From assembly GCA_009602725.1 (NCBI GenBank), contig WELB01000231.1, positions 41,888-105,887 of the forward strand: a DNA stretch of 64,000 nt, written 5' to 3'. The translations under genes and the position numbers were made by a program. The notes beneath the pieces were generated by a model. It was not told the origin of the DNA. It saw only the letters and a program-made list of their open reading frames with translations, and ran no database searches. The DNA is from Spirogloea muscicola. Taxonomy: Eukaryota; Streptophyta; Zygnematophyceae; Spirogloeales; Spirogloeaceae. The stretch's first letter is position 1. The number at the start of each line of letters is the position of its first letter. Positions 45,310 to 55,832 of this stretch are shown in pieces.

Positions 45310-48300
45310 TCAGAAATTGTCATGGATCTCCTCCAACACGGCGCTGGTCTTGCGCAACAACGACTTGACGGTCAAGTGATTGCTGCCCCGTGGACACTCG
45401 TGCAGCTTACAGGCCCTCAGCTTTTTGAGGCCAGCCTGCACAAGTGCTATGGCCTCCTGCACAGCCTCGCCCCCATCTGGAGTGTTCTCCTTCTCGACTT
45501 TATGTCTTACTTCGCTGGCGGGCTCCCTTCGTGGCAGGAGCGTGCTCTGTTGGAGCTGTCTTGGCCTTTGTTGTGGCCGCGAGGACTGCCTCGAAAGTGT
45601 TACCTGATTGTTCAGCAAGTTGGACAGCTCCTCTGCTTCATTTCGAAGAAGAACCACTTCTGCATTGCTGCTGGTGTCGTAGGTCTCTGTACAATCAGTG
45701 ACATCAAGGATCAAGTCACAACTGCCGATTGTTGACCAAGATAAATGCTGAGACGCATGGCTGTTGGACCAATGGTAATCCTAGTCATATGGATGCAGGG
45801 TTTAAGCATGTTCTGATAAAGCAGATCCAGCATAGCCTCTCAAGAACAATGTAGGGCTTGCTGCAGCAAGCGTGCCTGAATAGCACAAGTACAAATCAGC
45901 CTCAAACAGTATCTTAAGCTTGCTGCAAGCACATCACCGCACGTGGTACCTGTTGCTGTCTTGTGAATCAGCTGCTTGCAAGCACCAGTGAAGACATCTT
46001 CCTCATTTTCCAGGTCTTCAGCAGTGACTCGGTGCAGGTGACAGGCCGTTGCCCCATTGGGAACCAACTGTTGGGGATCTGCAATTGCGGAGCTCTCTAC
46101 ATACCTACAGAAGGATCCAAGACCTGCCCAAGAATACCAGCTTGAGGTCATATCATGGCTGGCAGCCCGCTTCTTTCTTGCTGCTAAGTTCACATCTCAA
46201 AGTCACAAGAGCCTTGACGTGTCTTCTGAAGAGCCTGACCAGCCTACTATTGGTGTACCTTGACAAGGGTGAGTACTTGATAAGACAGACCACCACAAGC
46301 AACAGATGACACCTCACAGGCACTCACTCATGAAAGCAAAAGCCCAGTGTGGATGCTGCAGAAGGCTGTGGCAGAGGCCCTGGGCAAGGCCTTCTTTGAT
46401 TCTCAGAGCCCCACTGCCAAGACTTGGCAGGAGTTCTGCAATTGCTGCATAGAGCTCTGCTGGTAGCCTCTCACGCTCTGCCTGGATCAGCATCAAAGGG
46501 TTTTCAGGTCCTTAAAATTGCAACAAGTTGAGCACTTCCAGCAGGACATGAAAAGCACCTCCAGTATGTGGCCCTAGTAAGCGAGCTGCTGATGAGCAGA
46601 CACCATTGTAATGCCAGAGGCAGCAAGAAATGAGCTTGTAAGCTGTAAGAATGGGCGAAGGGGTGTACCCTGACAGAAGCCAGAACTGATGAGACTGCAC
46701 TTGACGTGACATACTCAGGGACGTGCCTATTTGAGCAGGGGCTTACATTAGTCATGTCATGAGATGCGTAAATACTTGTAACTGAGATGGCCTCTTTGCT
46801 GAACATTGCTTACATACAAATCCAAGCACAGTAGCAGAAGTGTAAGAAGGGGATTAAGCTGACTACCTCATGATGAGCAAGGAAAGTGGGAGGAGTGACG
46901 CGCGCAAGTTGCGATGTTGCACACTGAAAAGGGCGACGCTTTCAGCAAGCCGGGCAGCAGCGTCCAGGTCATTACCACTTATATTCCGTTGGGCACAGTC
47001 TCTGTAGGCAAATATTGGCAAGGAGCACACAAATCGATTTCTGCATTCAATGACTGTTTGCAGATTTGCAGCACTTTTGGTGAACCAGAAGTTATCTATT
47101 GGCAGTTGGCAGGTCTGCTAAGTCACAGAAGTGGCTCCAAAGAAGGTGTACAGTAAGTCTTCATGGGTAACCTCTCTTGTTCTTGTGAAGAACGAGACTC
47201 ACCGGTGCTGCAGCAATGAATGTATCACAACAAGGCCATGACGCAGGGCAGCTATGTCCTCATCACACAACCTGCCAGGCTGAAACCTCTCAGCTGACAT
47301 GCTCGTACAGACGCGTAACAGCTGGGAGAGGGCATCTGCTTTGGTCTCTTCCTGTTGGATCCCACAGGGAAAAAGCAAATGTCATCAGTGGCAACCTCAC
47401 TAAATAATAGAGTAGTGATGGTATGAGATTGAACATCCCAGCAGCACATGAAAGGTGGCAGCAGAGTTGCACTGGCTTCTGGCATAGCTTGAGATGACCT
47501 GCAGCATGTTGATAGGAAAACCCTGCTCCAGCAAAAGTGCTGCAGGAGCCAGCGAAGTGGTAAGGAGCTCACAAGCCGAACCAAAGAGGGCATGATACAC
47601 ATGGTCGGCAAGGTAAGATGGTGCAGTGCTCAGCAGGCTGGAGATCAGCCTAGCGAGCTGCAAGGCAGCTGCTTTCTGCCGAGAGTAATCACGGCTAGTG
47701 CCTGCAGATGCGGCCACAAGATTCTGGAGGAAGGACAGCAGCACAGACACGTAGCCCTTGGCTGCCCTTTGCTCACAGCAGCCAAGTAAGACTGGGTACA
47801 GATCGCTAGCAAGCTGCGCTCTTGCTGGATGGGGATGCACCGCAGACGTGAATAGGAAGGACTCGAGCAGCCTCCAGCCTCGGCTAACAACCATGGCATC
47901 GTTCTCGCTGTTCTTCCTGCAGCCAAGGACTGCCATGAAGGCTGACAGGCCTTGAACGAGACACATGTACACGAGCTGGTTGTCCACATCATTCTCGCCC
48001 TTGGTTCGCCCAAGAAGTATCCAGGGGCTGCTCTGGACAGCCAGTAAGCTGTCATGGGCGTCAGGACCTGCCAGCTCCTTGGCCAACCAGGTGAGTCGGT
48101 CGCTGAGTGCCAAGAGAGTGTCGCCCGCAAATGCTGCTGATCCCTCGAGGATGGCCGAGATGACCACGATTCTGGAGGCATGCAGCACTGGTCGCTGTTT
48201 TATTGTACTAAGACCAAAGCTGCCGTTGTTGCCTGCAGCGTCACTGTCCTGAGGTTTTGGACCTGCCCTGCAGATGCCGTCCATGATGGTCTGCTTTCCG

Positions 48301-49620
48301 CTACTGCTGACTTGCGGTGCTGCCATGAGGCTGTGCAGAAGGCGGTAGAGGGTAGTTGTGACCAATTCTGCGAGCACAGTTGTGGCGTGCACCGGGAGTG
48401 ACTGGGAGCAGCCCCCATTATGCAGGAGCAGTGCGGCGAGCTCAACTGCCAAGGCCGCCAAGGCCTCTCCGCAATGGGCTGCCGCACTCTGGTGAAAGAC
48501 AAGGCTGATCCTTACAACATTTAGGAGGTAGAAGCGGCTTGGTGTGAACAGCCTGCGAAAATCGGCCTCCTCCGAAATACTGCCAGAGTGTGCCTGCGAG
48601 AGCGCGTTCCTCAATGACTGGACTAGCAGCCCGACCAAGCTCTGGATGACCTTGGCGCCGTCCACCACCTCGTCAATCTCCTCTCTGGCAGGCCGCCACT
48701 GGATAATGGTGACAATGGCCTTCCAAGAATCACTCAAGATTGCTCCGGCATGCCCCTTGTTTCCTGCAAGGCAGCCCAAAGCCACCAGCGCCTCGACACA
48801 GGCCTTGACCAAGCAGTGCCGCCAGCGTCCGTCTCGATCTTGAGCATCGCCTGCAGAGATCGCCGGCTGTTTGTCAATGGCAGCCTATTCAATATTTGCT
48901 GGTCTTTCATTCACGCAAAGGATATAACTCAGCAATGATCCAACAAGTTCAGATACTGCAGCAGCCTATTCTCTATCTGCTGGTGTCTCACTTACGCAAA
49001 GAATATGTCTTAGCATTTATCCAGCACGGATGCAGATACCGCAGAGACATAGGTCTAGACTTCTTTAACGGCGACGGATGTCCACCAAGAGCAGCAGAGC
49101 CAAGCTGACAAGCTGGCAGAAGGACTCACCAGCTGGTCCTCGCTCAGGGTCAACGTCATTAATTGCATCGTTTTGCCAGATATTCACGACAATATCGGCC
49201 GCTTTTGACAGCAGATCTTGCGCAGCCTTGAAGACGGCATGCTGATCTTGGTGCTGAGACTCCTACATGGCCACCGAGCAAGCGTTGGGGCGTAAGGCAG
49301 CACTGCTGTGCCCCGCAGCTCGCAAGGAGCACGACATTGACTCGAGCACGACCATCCAACTTTGCTGCGCAAACGGTCGCACAACTTCAGGTCTCGCATC
49401 TATGGAGGTGCGCGCGAAGACCGCAACCTTGCGTTGCCAGCAGAGACGAGCTCGATTGAGCACGACCCGTGCACACCTGCTGTGACGCGTAGACAGAGCC
49501 GACCAGGTGGAAGGCGTGGACCAGCTGGTCGAGCAGCCGCCGGCAAGGCCGCAGGTCCGGCAGCTGCAGGAGCTCTGCCAGGGCGTCCTGGAGCTGCTGA
49601 GTGAGGGCCATGGCTGCCAC
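45310..49620 (-). CDS. Large helical (HEAT/ARM-like) protein, possible FIRRM/FLIP homologue
   Basis: Start taken at 49620 (MAAMALTQQLQDALAELLQL). Next exons give LLDQLVHAFHLV and HQDQHAVFKAAQDLLSKAAD, IVVNIWQNDAINDVDPERG (about 49260-49130). A long exon (about 48812-47480) is Leu/Ala-rich with repeated helices: GCLAGNKGHAGAILSDSWKA, RRLFTPSRFYLLNVVRISLV, RIVVISAILEGSAAFAGDTL, GWRLLESFLFTSAVHPHPAR, ASDLYPVLLGCCEQRAAKG, SYLADHVYHALFGSACELL. Further exons: RLPAELYAAIAELLPSLGSG (46470-46330) and a C-terminus VQEAIALVQAGLKKLRACKL ending TAG/TAA-type stop at 45310. The architecture (long alpha-helical repeat protein, HPH motif in the middle, basic Ser/Gln-rich end) reminds me of FIRRM/C1orf112/FLIP, a FIGNL1 partner in recombination, but this is recall, not alignment. 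An intron at 48880-49040 holds a tandem duplication of about 80 bp. Confidence 0.6.
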
Positions 49621-49829
49621 AAGAGCGGTGCCAGGGCCCTACGAGCCGCGGCGGCCGCCGCGGCTCGCACTCAGGCGCCGCTGGCGCCTCCGCGGCTGCG
49701 ACGGCGGNGCGCGGAGGTGGGGCTGGAGCGGCGCCAGGAGGAGGAGGTCGGGGGTTCGAATCTTCGGCTTGGCGCCAACCCAGCCCGCGCTCCCGTGGCT
49801 CCGAACGTCCTCCGGCCTGCCCAGAGCTC

Positions 49830-49839
49830 ACCGCGGCCC

Positions 49840-49874
<35 letters not shown>

Positions 49875-51090
49875 TGCTGGCTGTGCCTGCGAGACGACAG
49901 CCCCAGGCCTCTCTCCATGCCCGCGCCCTCGCCCTCCGCCTTCGCACTCCGCCGTCCCACTCCGTGGCTCCTCCGCACGCTTCGCCTCGCCTTTGCGGCG
50001 CACGGCGGCGGCCTGCGCTGCCCTCCTCTGCGCCTACACGCTTGCGCAGCCGCCGCCACCGCCGCCCGTGCTCTCTGCCCTCGGCGGGGGCTTCTGCGCC
50101 CTGCCGTCCAGGCCAGAGCGGGCCAGGTCGGCTGCGCCCGCACGTCTCCACCTCACGCGCTCTCCCTGGGCACTAACGGCTTCGAAGCGGACCGTGCAGT
50201 TTGTTCTCATCGCAGCACCTATGGGAATCCGACTCTGGTCGCCCGCTGCGCTGCTCCTCATGCTCCTGCCGAAGCAGAGGTGCTTGTTGGAAGTCGGCAC
50301 AGGCACTGCCCCTCTCTTGCTTGGCCCATTCAGGCATGCTGTAGGCCTGCGAGACCGTGGCTCTCTCGATCTTTTCCGACGTGAGTGGCCTGACAGGAAT
50401 TTTAGTGTTGCTTCTTCCTCCCAGAGCGACAGGTGAGGCAGCCAGTGTGTGTCTGCTCGGCATAAATTCCGTCAGCAATATACATGCAGAAGAATGTCAA
50501 CCGATGATGTGGCAATGAAGACGGCCTTGCCCTCCATAGTCCTTTATCGCCAACAGGTGCAGCTGCAGTTGCCACCACCACTGGTGCTCAGTCGTTGCAA
50601 TTGGAATGTGGATCTGACAGACACACCAGGATCCATAACACTATTAGTGCAGCACAATGCATGACTTTGAGGTAAGGTCAGAAATAGGTTATCGGAGATG
50701 AGCCACAATTTAACCTTAGGACATGGACTCACCTCCAACGATGAAGGTTGCCCTAGCTTCAGTGCCAGCTGCACAAGAGCTCCCTTGGAAATCGGAGCAG
50801 ACCTGGACATATAGATCGGCAAACCTCATTCAGGCTACATTGAGCTCAGGAACTTAACTTGTGGATCACGAATGATGGCGAGCCTGCCTGGCGGGTCCTT
50901 CTTGTGGACACGGGCAGCGACCTGGCCCCAGGTATTGACCAACCTCCAAGATGGACGCAGCTTGCACAAAATGGGCATCACTGAACCAGCCACAAGCGAG
51001 CAATACATGCTCGAGAGAATCCTGACCTGCACATCTCCAGAGCTTACTATTTCAGTGCCTCCCTGGCTCTTTGCATTCTGCTGATTGCGG
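49830..51090 (+). CDS. Unclear + strand exons, one with an aspartic-protease-like DTGS motif
   Basis: Divergent from the HEAT-like gene. A GC-rich open segment with two possible frames runs from about 49830 to 50435 and ends at a GTGAGG donor. An exon at about 50490-50557 reads STDDVAMKTALPSIVLYRQQ. Near 50854-50932, after an AG, one frame reads LWITNDGEPAWRVLLVDTGS followed by DLAP before a GTATTG donor. The DTGSD motif is shaped like a pepsin-family active site, and a true member lies at 55833-59742, but there is no matching second half here. It could be a partial duplicate, a different gene, or chance. A single N lies at 49708 just upstream. Confidence 0.25.
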
Positions 51091-51179
51091 TAGCCCTTCA
51101 ACCATCTGCCAGTTCGTTCATCCAACAAAGAGCTGGATCAGAGGCACATACATCCACATTCTCACTTGATATATTCCTG

Positions 51180-51560
51180 CTTCTCGCCCAGTCAAACCTC
51201 TGCATTTCTTTGGGCTGGCCTCTCACAGCCACTGCCTTAAATTGGAAGAGCTGTTTCTTATAGAAAGGCCTTCCTTTAAGCCTCTCGGTAGAATGACTAC
51301 TTCGTAACCTACAGTGAAGGAAGAAACGTACAGAAATAACGGACAAGGTCTTTAGGGGCCCGGAAGGCGGATGAAGAGATATAGCGCTTTCAGCTAAGGC
51401 AATGGCTGTGAGAGGCCAGCCCAAAGGGAGTGGCTCTTCTAAAAGGAACAGCTCTTCCAATTTAAGGCAAGGGCCGTGAGAGGCCAGCCCAGAAAGAGTG
51501 AAATAGGTCCTCAAAGGGCCGAAAGGCGCCAAAAGCACACAGCTATGCAAGAGACTACAG
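51180..51560. repeat. LINE hairpin units, both orientations
   Basis: A + unit at about 51210 (GGGCTGGCCTCTCACAGCC) and two minus units at about 51405 and 51475. The flanks include AGCTGTTTCTTATAG and matching reverse sequence, so 51210-51280 and 51400-51460 form a loose inverted repeat. Confidence 0.68.
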
Positions 51561-51564
51561 CACA

Positions 51565-51900
51565 TGGTTTTAATTACCCCGAGTCAGCAGCCGCAAGTCG
51601 GAGTAAGTTGCAGCTGGAAAAGAGGCACTCCGACGAGACCCAGAAGCAGCAACCATGGTACGGCCTGCCCGCAAGTGCACTGCGTGAGCCTGGGACCGTT
51701 GGAAGATATGGAGAGCCGCATACAGAACACCTGCTTAAGCGACCCGGCGACATTGAAGCCGGGCAGCTCACCCTGCTGTCCCTGCCAATGTTCGATGGCC
51801 TACCGTGCAAGCCGCTGCAGAGAGAAGGCGCCCGCGGTGCGCATGAAATGAAAGCGAGGCCAATTCAAGCCAATACATTGTTCAGGCACAAAATGCAGAA
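51565..51900 (-). mobile_element. Degenerate LINE C-terminus plus type D tail fragment
   Basis: Positions 51575-51815 match the LINE end (VTPTCGC..-type region) with frame changes. Positions 51825-51895 are a piece of the type D tail (GCATGAAATGAAAGCGAGG). Confidence 0.62.
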
Positions 51901-51952
51901 AGTGCAAAGAATGTAATGCAAAGAATGTAGCTACATGAAAGCCCTATACTAG

Positions 51953-52780
51953 GAGGGCCGGAGGTGCGACAGAGAGGGGGGAGCCGTGCTGACGGGGGCC
52001 ATGTCGACTCGACCTGTACCGCTTCTGGAGCTGCTAGAGGAGTGGAGGAAGCAGCAGTGGCAGGAGGGATGGCAGGTGGAGGAAGGAGGGCCGGAGGCGC
52101 CACAGAGCGGGGGGAGTCGTGCTGACGGGGGCCATGTCGACTCGACCTGCACCGTTTCTGGAGCCTTGTCCATTCCTTTGGGCTGGCCTCTCACAGCCAC
52201 CAGTCAATTTGGATGCGCTGCTTCTATTCTGGAGCTGCTAGAGGAGTGGGAGGCAGCAGCAGTGGCAAGTGGGATGGCGGGTGGGGAAAGGAGGGCCGGA
52301 GGTGCCACAGGGCGGGGGGACGGGGGCCATGTCGACTCGACCTGCACCGCTTTCGGAGCTGCTGGAGGAATGGGGGCCAGCAGCAGTGGCAAGTGGGATA
52401 GCGGGTGGGGGGGACGCGGCTGCTGATACTAAAAGAGCGGCTGTAAGAGGCCAGCCAGATGCATACAGGTGTTCTTGACGAAAGGGAGGGGGGGTAGCAC
52501 TTCCAGATTGACTGGTGGCTGTGAGAGACCAGCCCAAAAGAATGGACAAGGCCTGAAAGGGCCCGGATGGCACAAGAAACAAGATACTAAGCGCTAATAC
52601 GTCAGAAAGGAGAAGGGCTCGCCCATTGAGGATAGGAGACTCTCAGAAAGGAGACTCTCAGAAACCTCTAGTCAGCAAGTGCAGCAGGGGAGTGGAGGGC
52701 CGGAGGTGCCACAGAGCGGGGAGCCGTGCTGACGGGGGCCATGTCGACTCGACCTGCTCCGCTTCTCAGGTGCTAGCACT
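51953..52780. repeat. Minisatellite-like array broken by hairpin units
   Basis: GAGGGCCGGAGG begins four related units at 51953, 52086, 52291 and 52695, each containing GGGGGCCATGTCGACTCGAC and, in most, a GGAGCTGCT..GGAG block. LINE-type hairpin units at about 52180 and 52520 interrupt it. Long open frames here come from the repeat and show no family. Confidence 0.78.
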
Positions 52781-52799
52781 AGCACATGCGGAATCAAGC

Positions 52800-53105
52800 A
52801 GCTACGACCACTCAGTCACCCCTGAAAGGCGGGCCGGAGGTGCTGCAGCGTTGAAGTCGGGCCAGAGTCCAGCCATTGACTGCCGACTGCCCCGTGCACG
52901 TCTATCGCCAGCGCCCCAGAAGGGGGCGACGTAAGCCGAAGGAATCTGTACAGGCCCAAAGGGCGGGCAATTTCGTCGGCAGCACGCGGAAAGTGCCACG
53001 CAGGAAAGGGAAGGCGCGGCCAGATTGACTGCGGAAGGTCCAGCCGTTGACTGCCGACTGCCCCGTGCACGTCTGTCGCCAGCCCCCCAGAAGGGGGCGA
53101 CGTAA
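52800..53105 (-). mobile_element. Old LINE fragment, partly duplicated; target of the Harbinger element
   Basis: Two copies of a segment encoding SPPSGALAIDVHGAVGSQWL (52855-52935 and about 53030-53105) match the AALAIDVHGAFGSRWLD region of the main LINE. The first copy continues past GACGTAAGCCGAAGG; the second stops there at the transposon. Confidence 0.75.
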
Positions 53106-53301
53106 GGGTTGGGTTACACCGGGGCGGTCGGCCGCGCCGAGGGGTACGTGTCGCGCGTTGTATGGAATGACCGCCGCCGGTGTAACGCGCGCCCTGGTCT
53201 TGGCGCGCGCCACGGAGGCGCCACATCGGACGCTGACCAGGACGCCTTTTGCCCCCCGTTAAGGAGGAAACGGCGCCGTGTGCCACGCTGGCGGCCGGAA
53301 T

Positions 53302-53781
53302 TGTTGTGAATATGGGGTTAACCATTAGGTTAACGGGTAGACTTGGCTGATGGAAAGCCATTGTGCTAACCTACCCAGTAGACTACAGCAGCTACCCGGT
53401 CGTTGCTTAGAGCAGCGAGGAGCCGCCACATGGCGGCACCACAGCTCCTGACACCGGTCAGAGTAGGTCAAGGGTTGACTCCCGCCCAGACCATGCGGGC
53501 GTCGTCCATTGTTGACCAGACCTTAGGTGACCCGGTGCCCGACACGCTTTGGCTGCGGGCCCCGACACTCACCCATATAAGGCGGGCACTTGCCGCCACC
53601 CAGCTCAGTCGAGCCTGGGCCTTCATCACACCCTTGTGCTCCGCTCCCATCCTGCCTTGCTCCCTGCCACAGCTCCCTCCAGCAAGCCCAGCCGCTGCCC
53701 AGTCCGCCAGCCATCGCTTAACCGTCCCTCTCAGCTTCCGCACAAGCCATTAGCAGTAATGGCTACCCCTGATTTACAACA
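53302..53781. mobile_element. Solo LTR (fossil LTR retroelement) inside the Harbinger element
   Basis: A 480 bp block begins TGTTGTGAAT and ends TTACAACA (TG..CA with short inverted ends). It is flanked by GGAAT on both sides (53297-53301 and 53782-53786), a 5 bp target duplication, and contains a TATAAGG box near 53577. No internal region is present. The family (Copia or Gypsy) cannot be told. Confidence 0.8.
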
Positions 53782-53899
53782 GGAATCCTGACCACCTCCC
53801 GAGGTGGTCTGGATTCCGGCCACCCCCCCCCCCTCGAGCCCCAGGGAGGCTGCCCTGCCTGCCNTCCTCGGCAGGCCAGGGGGAGCTTGACCAGCCTCC

Positions 53900-55090
53900 C
53901 CTCCGGACCCGCCATTCTCCTCCCCTTCCCCGTCTCCTGATCAGGAGCGAGGTCGCGCGCCCTCCCGCCCCCTCCCGGCAGCTCTGGCCTGCAGCGCTGT
54001 CATAGCGGCAGCCTGATTGCCAAGGCCGCGCAGTCCTGGGACAGCCGCAATCGGCGGGGCAGCTGCAGCCGGTGGCTGCCATGGCAGCAGCTGATGACAT
54101 GCCGGGCGCAGCCTGCGACAAGGGCAACAGTGCCTCGCCGATGCCAGCGCCACCAACGCCAACAGTGCCAGCCGGCGGGCGCACTCCGGCACGCGGGGGC
54201 ATGGAGCCTTTGCGCACCATCATCCGGATCAACACCCGGATTCACGATCGGGATGTGTGAGCGGTCAACTGCGCCGATGACGTACGGGATGCCTGCGATC
54301 TCCCGGAACTCGGCGGCCATGCTGTCCACCCCCCTGGCGTCGGCCACTTGACAAGCTCCAGCAGCAGGAAGTCCTTGATAGCGATCGGCACCTGTGTGAA
54401 AAAGAAGAAGAAAGGGCTCGCCCATTGAGGATAGGGGCTGGAAAAGCCAGCCCAAAAAAGATTGAACGGCGTACGGGAAGGGGGCCAGGGGAAGCTCTAT
54501 AAGACAAACAAGCACAAGAAGATAGAAAGCAGCTACGAAGAACTCAGTAAGTCCTGCTACATATTAGCAGCCTCAGGTCAGCACCTGTGTGACGATGATG
54601 CTAGCCGTGCACGCGGCTATTCCGAGGAGATCGGCTGTGGCCCTGAGTGGACATCCAGTTGCCAGGCGGTGCAGCGTGGCCGCAATCCTTGCTTCCACCG
54701 GCACAGCTGGTCTGTAGTTAGTGTCCCGCTTCTCGATCGCGCCGCGGAGAGCGACGACCAGCTTGTCAAAGACTTTTCGCGACACTCTCAAGCGCTTGCG
54801 GAATTGCTCTTCGGTGAAGTCCGTCTGCAGCTGACGGAGCCAGCCGGTCGGCTGGGTGGAGCTCCACAGGAGGCGCGGAGCTCTCTCCACCTCCCCGTGC
54901 AGCATCACGCGCGCGCGCGTGGCCACGACAGCCATGTTCTCCATCCGCTGCAAGAGCTGCAGCAGATATGCCTCTGCCGGCGCCTCCGCCTCCGCCTCCG
55001 CCTCCGCCTCCGCCTCGCACAGCTGCCGGCGAGCCAGGACGATCATCATGATGCAGCAGATCGGCCTCGGCTCGGGCTCCATGCCTGCAG
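53900..55090 (-). pseudogene. Harbinger transposase (DDE_Tnp_4/HARBI1-like), broken
   Basis: Right part (about 55082-54586) gives TGWLRQLQTDFTEEQFRKRL, RVSRKVFDKLVVALRGAIEK, YRPAVPVEARIAATLHRLAT and GCPLRATADLLGIAACTASI, the helix-turn-helix region of HARBI1-like transposases. A LINE tail at 54400-54580 interrupts it. The left part (54399 to about 54200) gives FREIAGIPYVIGAVDRSHIP with the first catalytic Asp. The expected remainder of the DDE domain is not found in frame toward 53900, so the element is non-autonomous now. An (EA)n stretch near 54990-55020 comes from a GCCTCC microsatellite. Confidence 0.78.
54400..54580 (-). mobile_element. LINE tail-only insertion, type A, 181 bp
   Basis: Flanked by GCACCTGTGTGA on both sides (54388-54399 and 54581-54592), a 12 bp duplication. 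In minus orientation it starts a few codons before the LINE stop and ends with the hairpin (near 54435), CTTTCTTCTTC and a T run. Confidence 0.9.
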
Positions 55091-55383
55091 GCCTGGCCGG
55101 CTGCGGGAGGGGGAAGCGTGCGCCTGCGGGTGCGCTCGACCAGGCTGCTGAAGGCGGCGCTGCTGCTGAGGTTGAGAAGATAGGCGCTCTTAGGAGAGGG
55201 CGGCGGCTGGGAGAGGCCAGCTGGGGTTTGGAGCTGCTGCCCTAGCGCGTCGGGCAGCCAGTCCGACCTGGCGGGGCGATTCTGCACGTGCAGGCGGCCT
55301 CGGCCTCCGTGGCAGCGGCCACCCCCTTGACCCGGGCGGTCAGCACGTGTTTGGCCGACCGCCCCGGTGTAACCCGGCCCTAA

Positions 55384-55570
55384 GCCGAAGAAGTGGCACT
55401 CCCAATGGGGGCAAGGGCTGCGAAAAGCCAGCCCAAAAAGAATTCACAAAGGTTCAGAGGGACCAAAAAGCCGAAGGAGTAACACAGCCCAAAGGGCGGG
55501 CAACTGCGTCGTTAGCACGCGGAAAGTGCAGCAGGACAGAGGAAGACCTCTCTTGCCGCAGTGGGCTTTA
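55384..55570 (-). mobile_element. LINE 3' end (type B hairpin) and continuing old LINE fragment
   Basis: Hairpin unit with GGGCAAGGGCTGCGAAAAGC at about 55410-55445. Positions 55461-55540 match 52935-53010 (CCCAAAGGGCGGGCAA, AGCACGCGGAAAGTGC), so this is the right-hand flank region of the LINE into which Harbinger inserted, or a related copy. Confidence 0.68.
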
Positions 55571-55832
55571 GGGTGTGGTTGGCCAGCCCAGGGGGGCAAG
55601 GGGCACGGGTGGATGCGCCCGGGCGGGAAGGCGCCTGCCCGGGCTTCTGCCGCCCCCCGCCCCCGCCACTTGGCCAGCGCTGGAGTGGCTCGCCCATACA
55701 GGATTTGAGGATGCACTACGTCAGAGGACACCGACCCGCCCAAACCCACCCGCGCTGCTTCCCGCCCTCGCTGCGCGCGGCCCGGCCAGCCCCGCCGCTT
55801 CGAGCCCCAGCCTCCGTCTGCCGGAACGTCCA

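Larger units (their letters stand above)
53106..55380. mobile_element. PIF/Harbinger-type DNA transposon with TIRs and TAA target duplication
   Basis: The left end GGGTTGGGTTACACCGGGGC and the right end (reverse complement GGGCCGGGTTACACCGGGGC, continuing GGTCGG on both) are matching inverted repeats of about 27 bp. They are flanked by TAA at 53103-53105 and 55381-55383. A duplicated LINE segment just left (52926-52945) shows the uninserted sequence GACGTAAGCCGAAGG. It is 2,275 bp, including a solo LTR (53302-53781) and a LINE tail (54400-54580). TAA duplication plus a HARBI1-like transposase supports PIF/Harbinger. It carries a single N at 53863. Confidence 0.88.

Noticed and set aside
49263-50143. 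Long GC-rich minus frames with Arg/Ala/Pro runs across the single N at 49708
   Set aside because: Low-complexity translation of GC-rich DNA; only the part from 49620 leftward joins sensible exons.
52816-53361. A 181-codon minus frame as a host gene
   Set aside because: It is an old LINE segment (AIDVHGAVGSQWLD) running into the Harbinger end.
53403-53753. A 116-codon + frame downstream of a TATA box
   Set aside because: It lies wholly inside the 480 bp solo LTR; the TATA box is explained as the LTR promoter.
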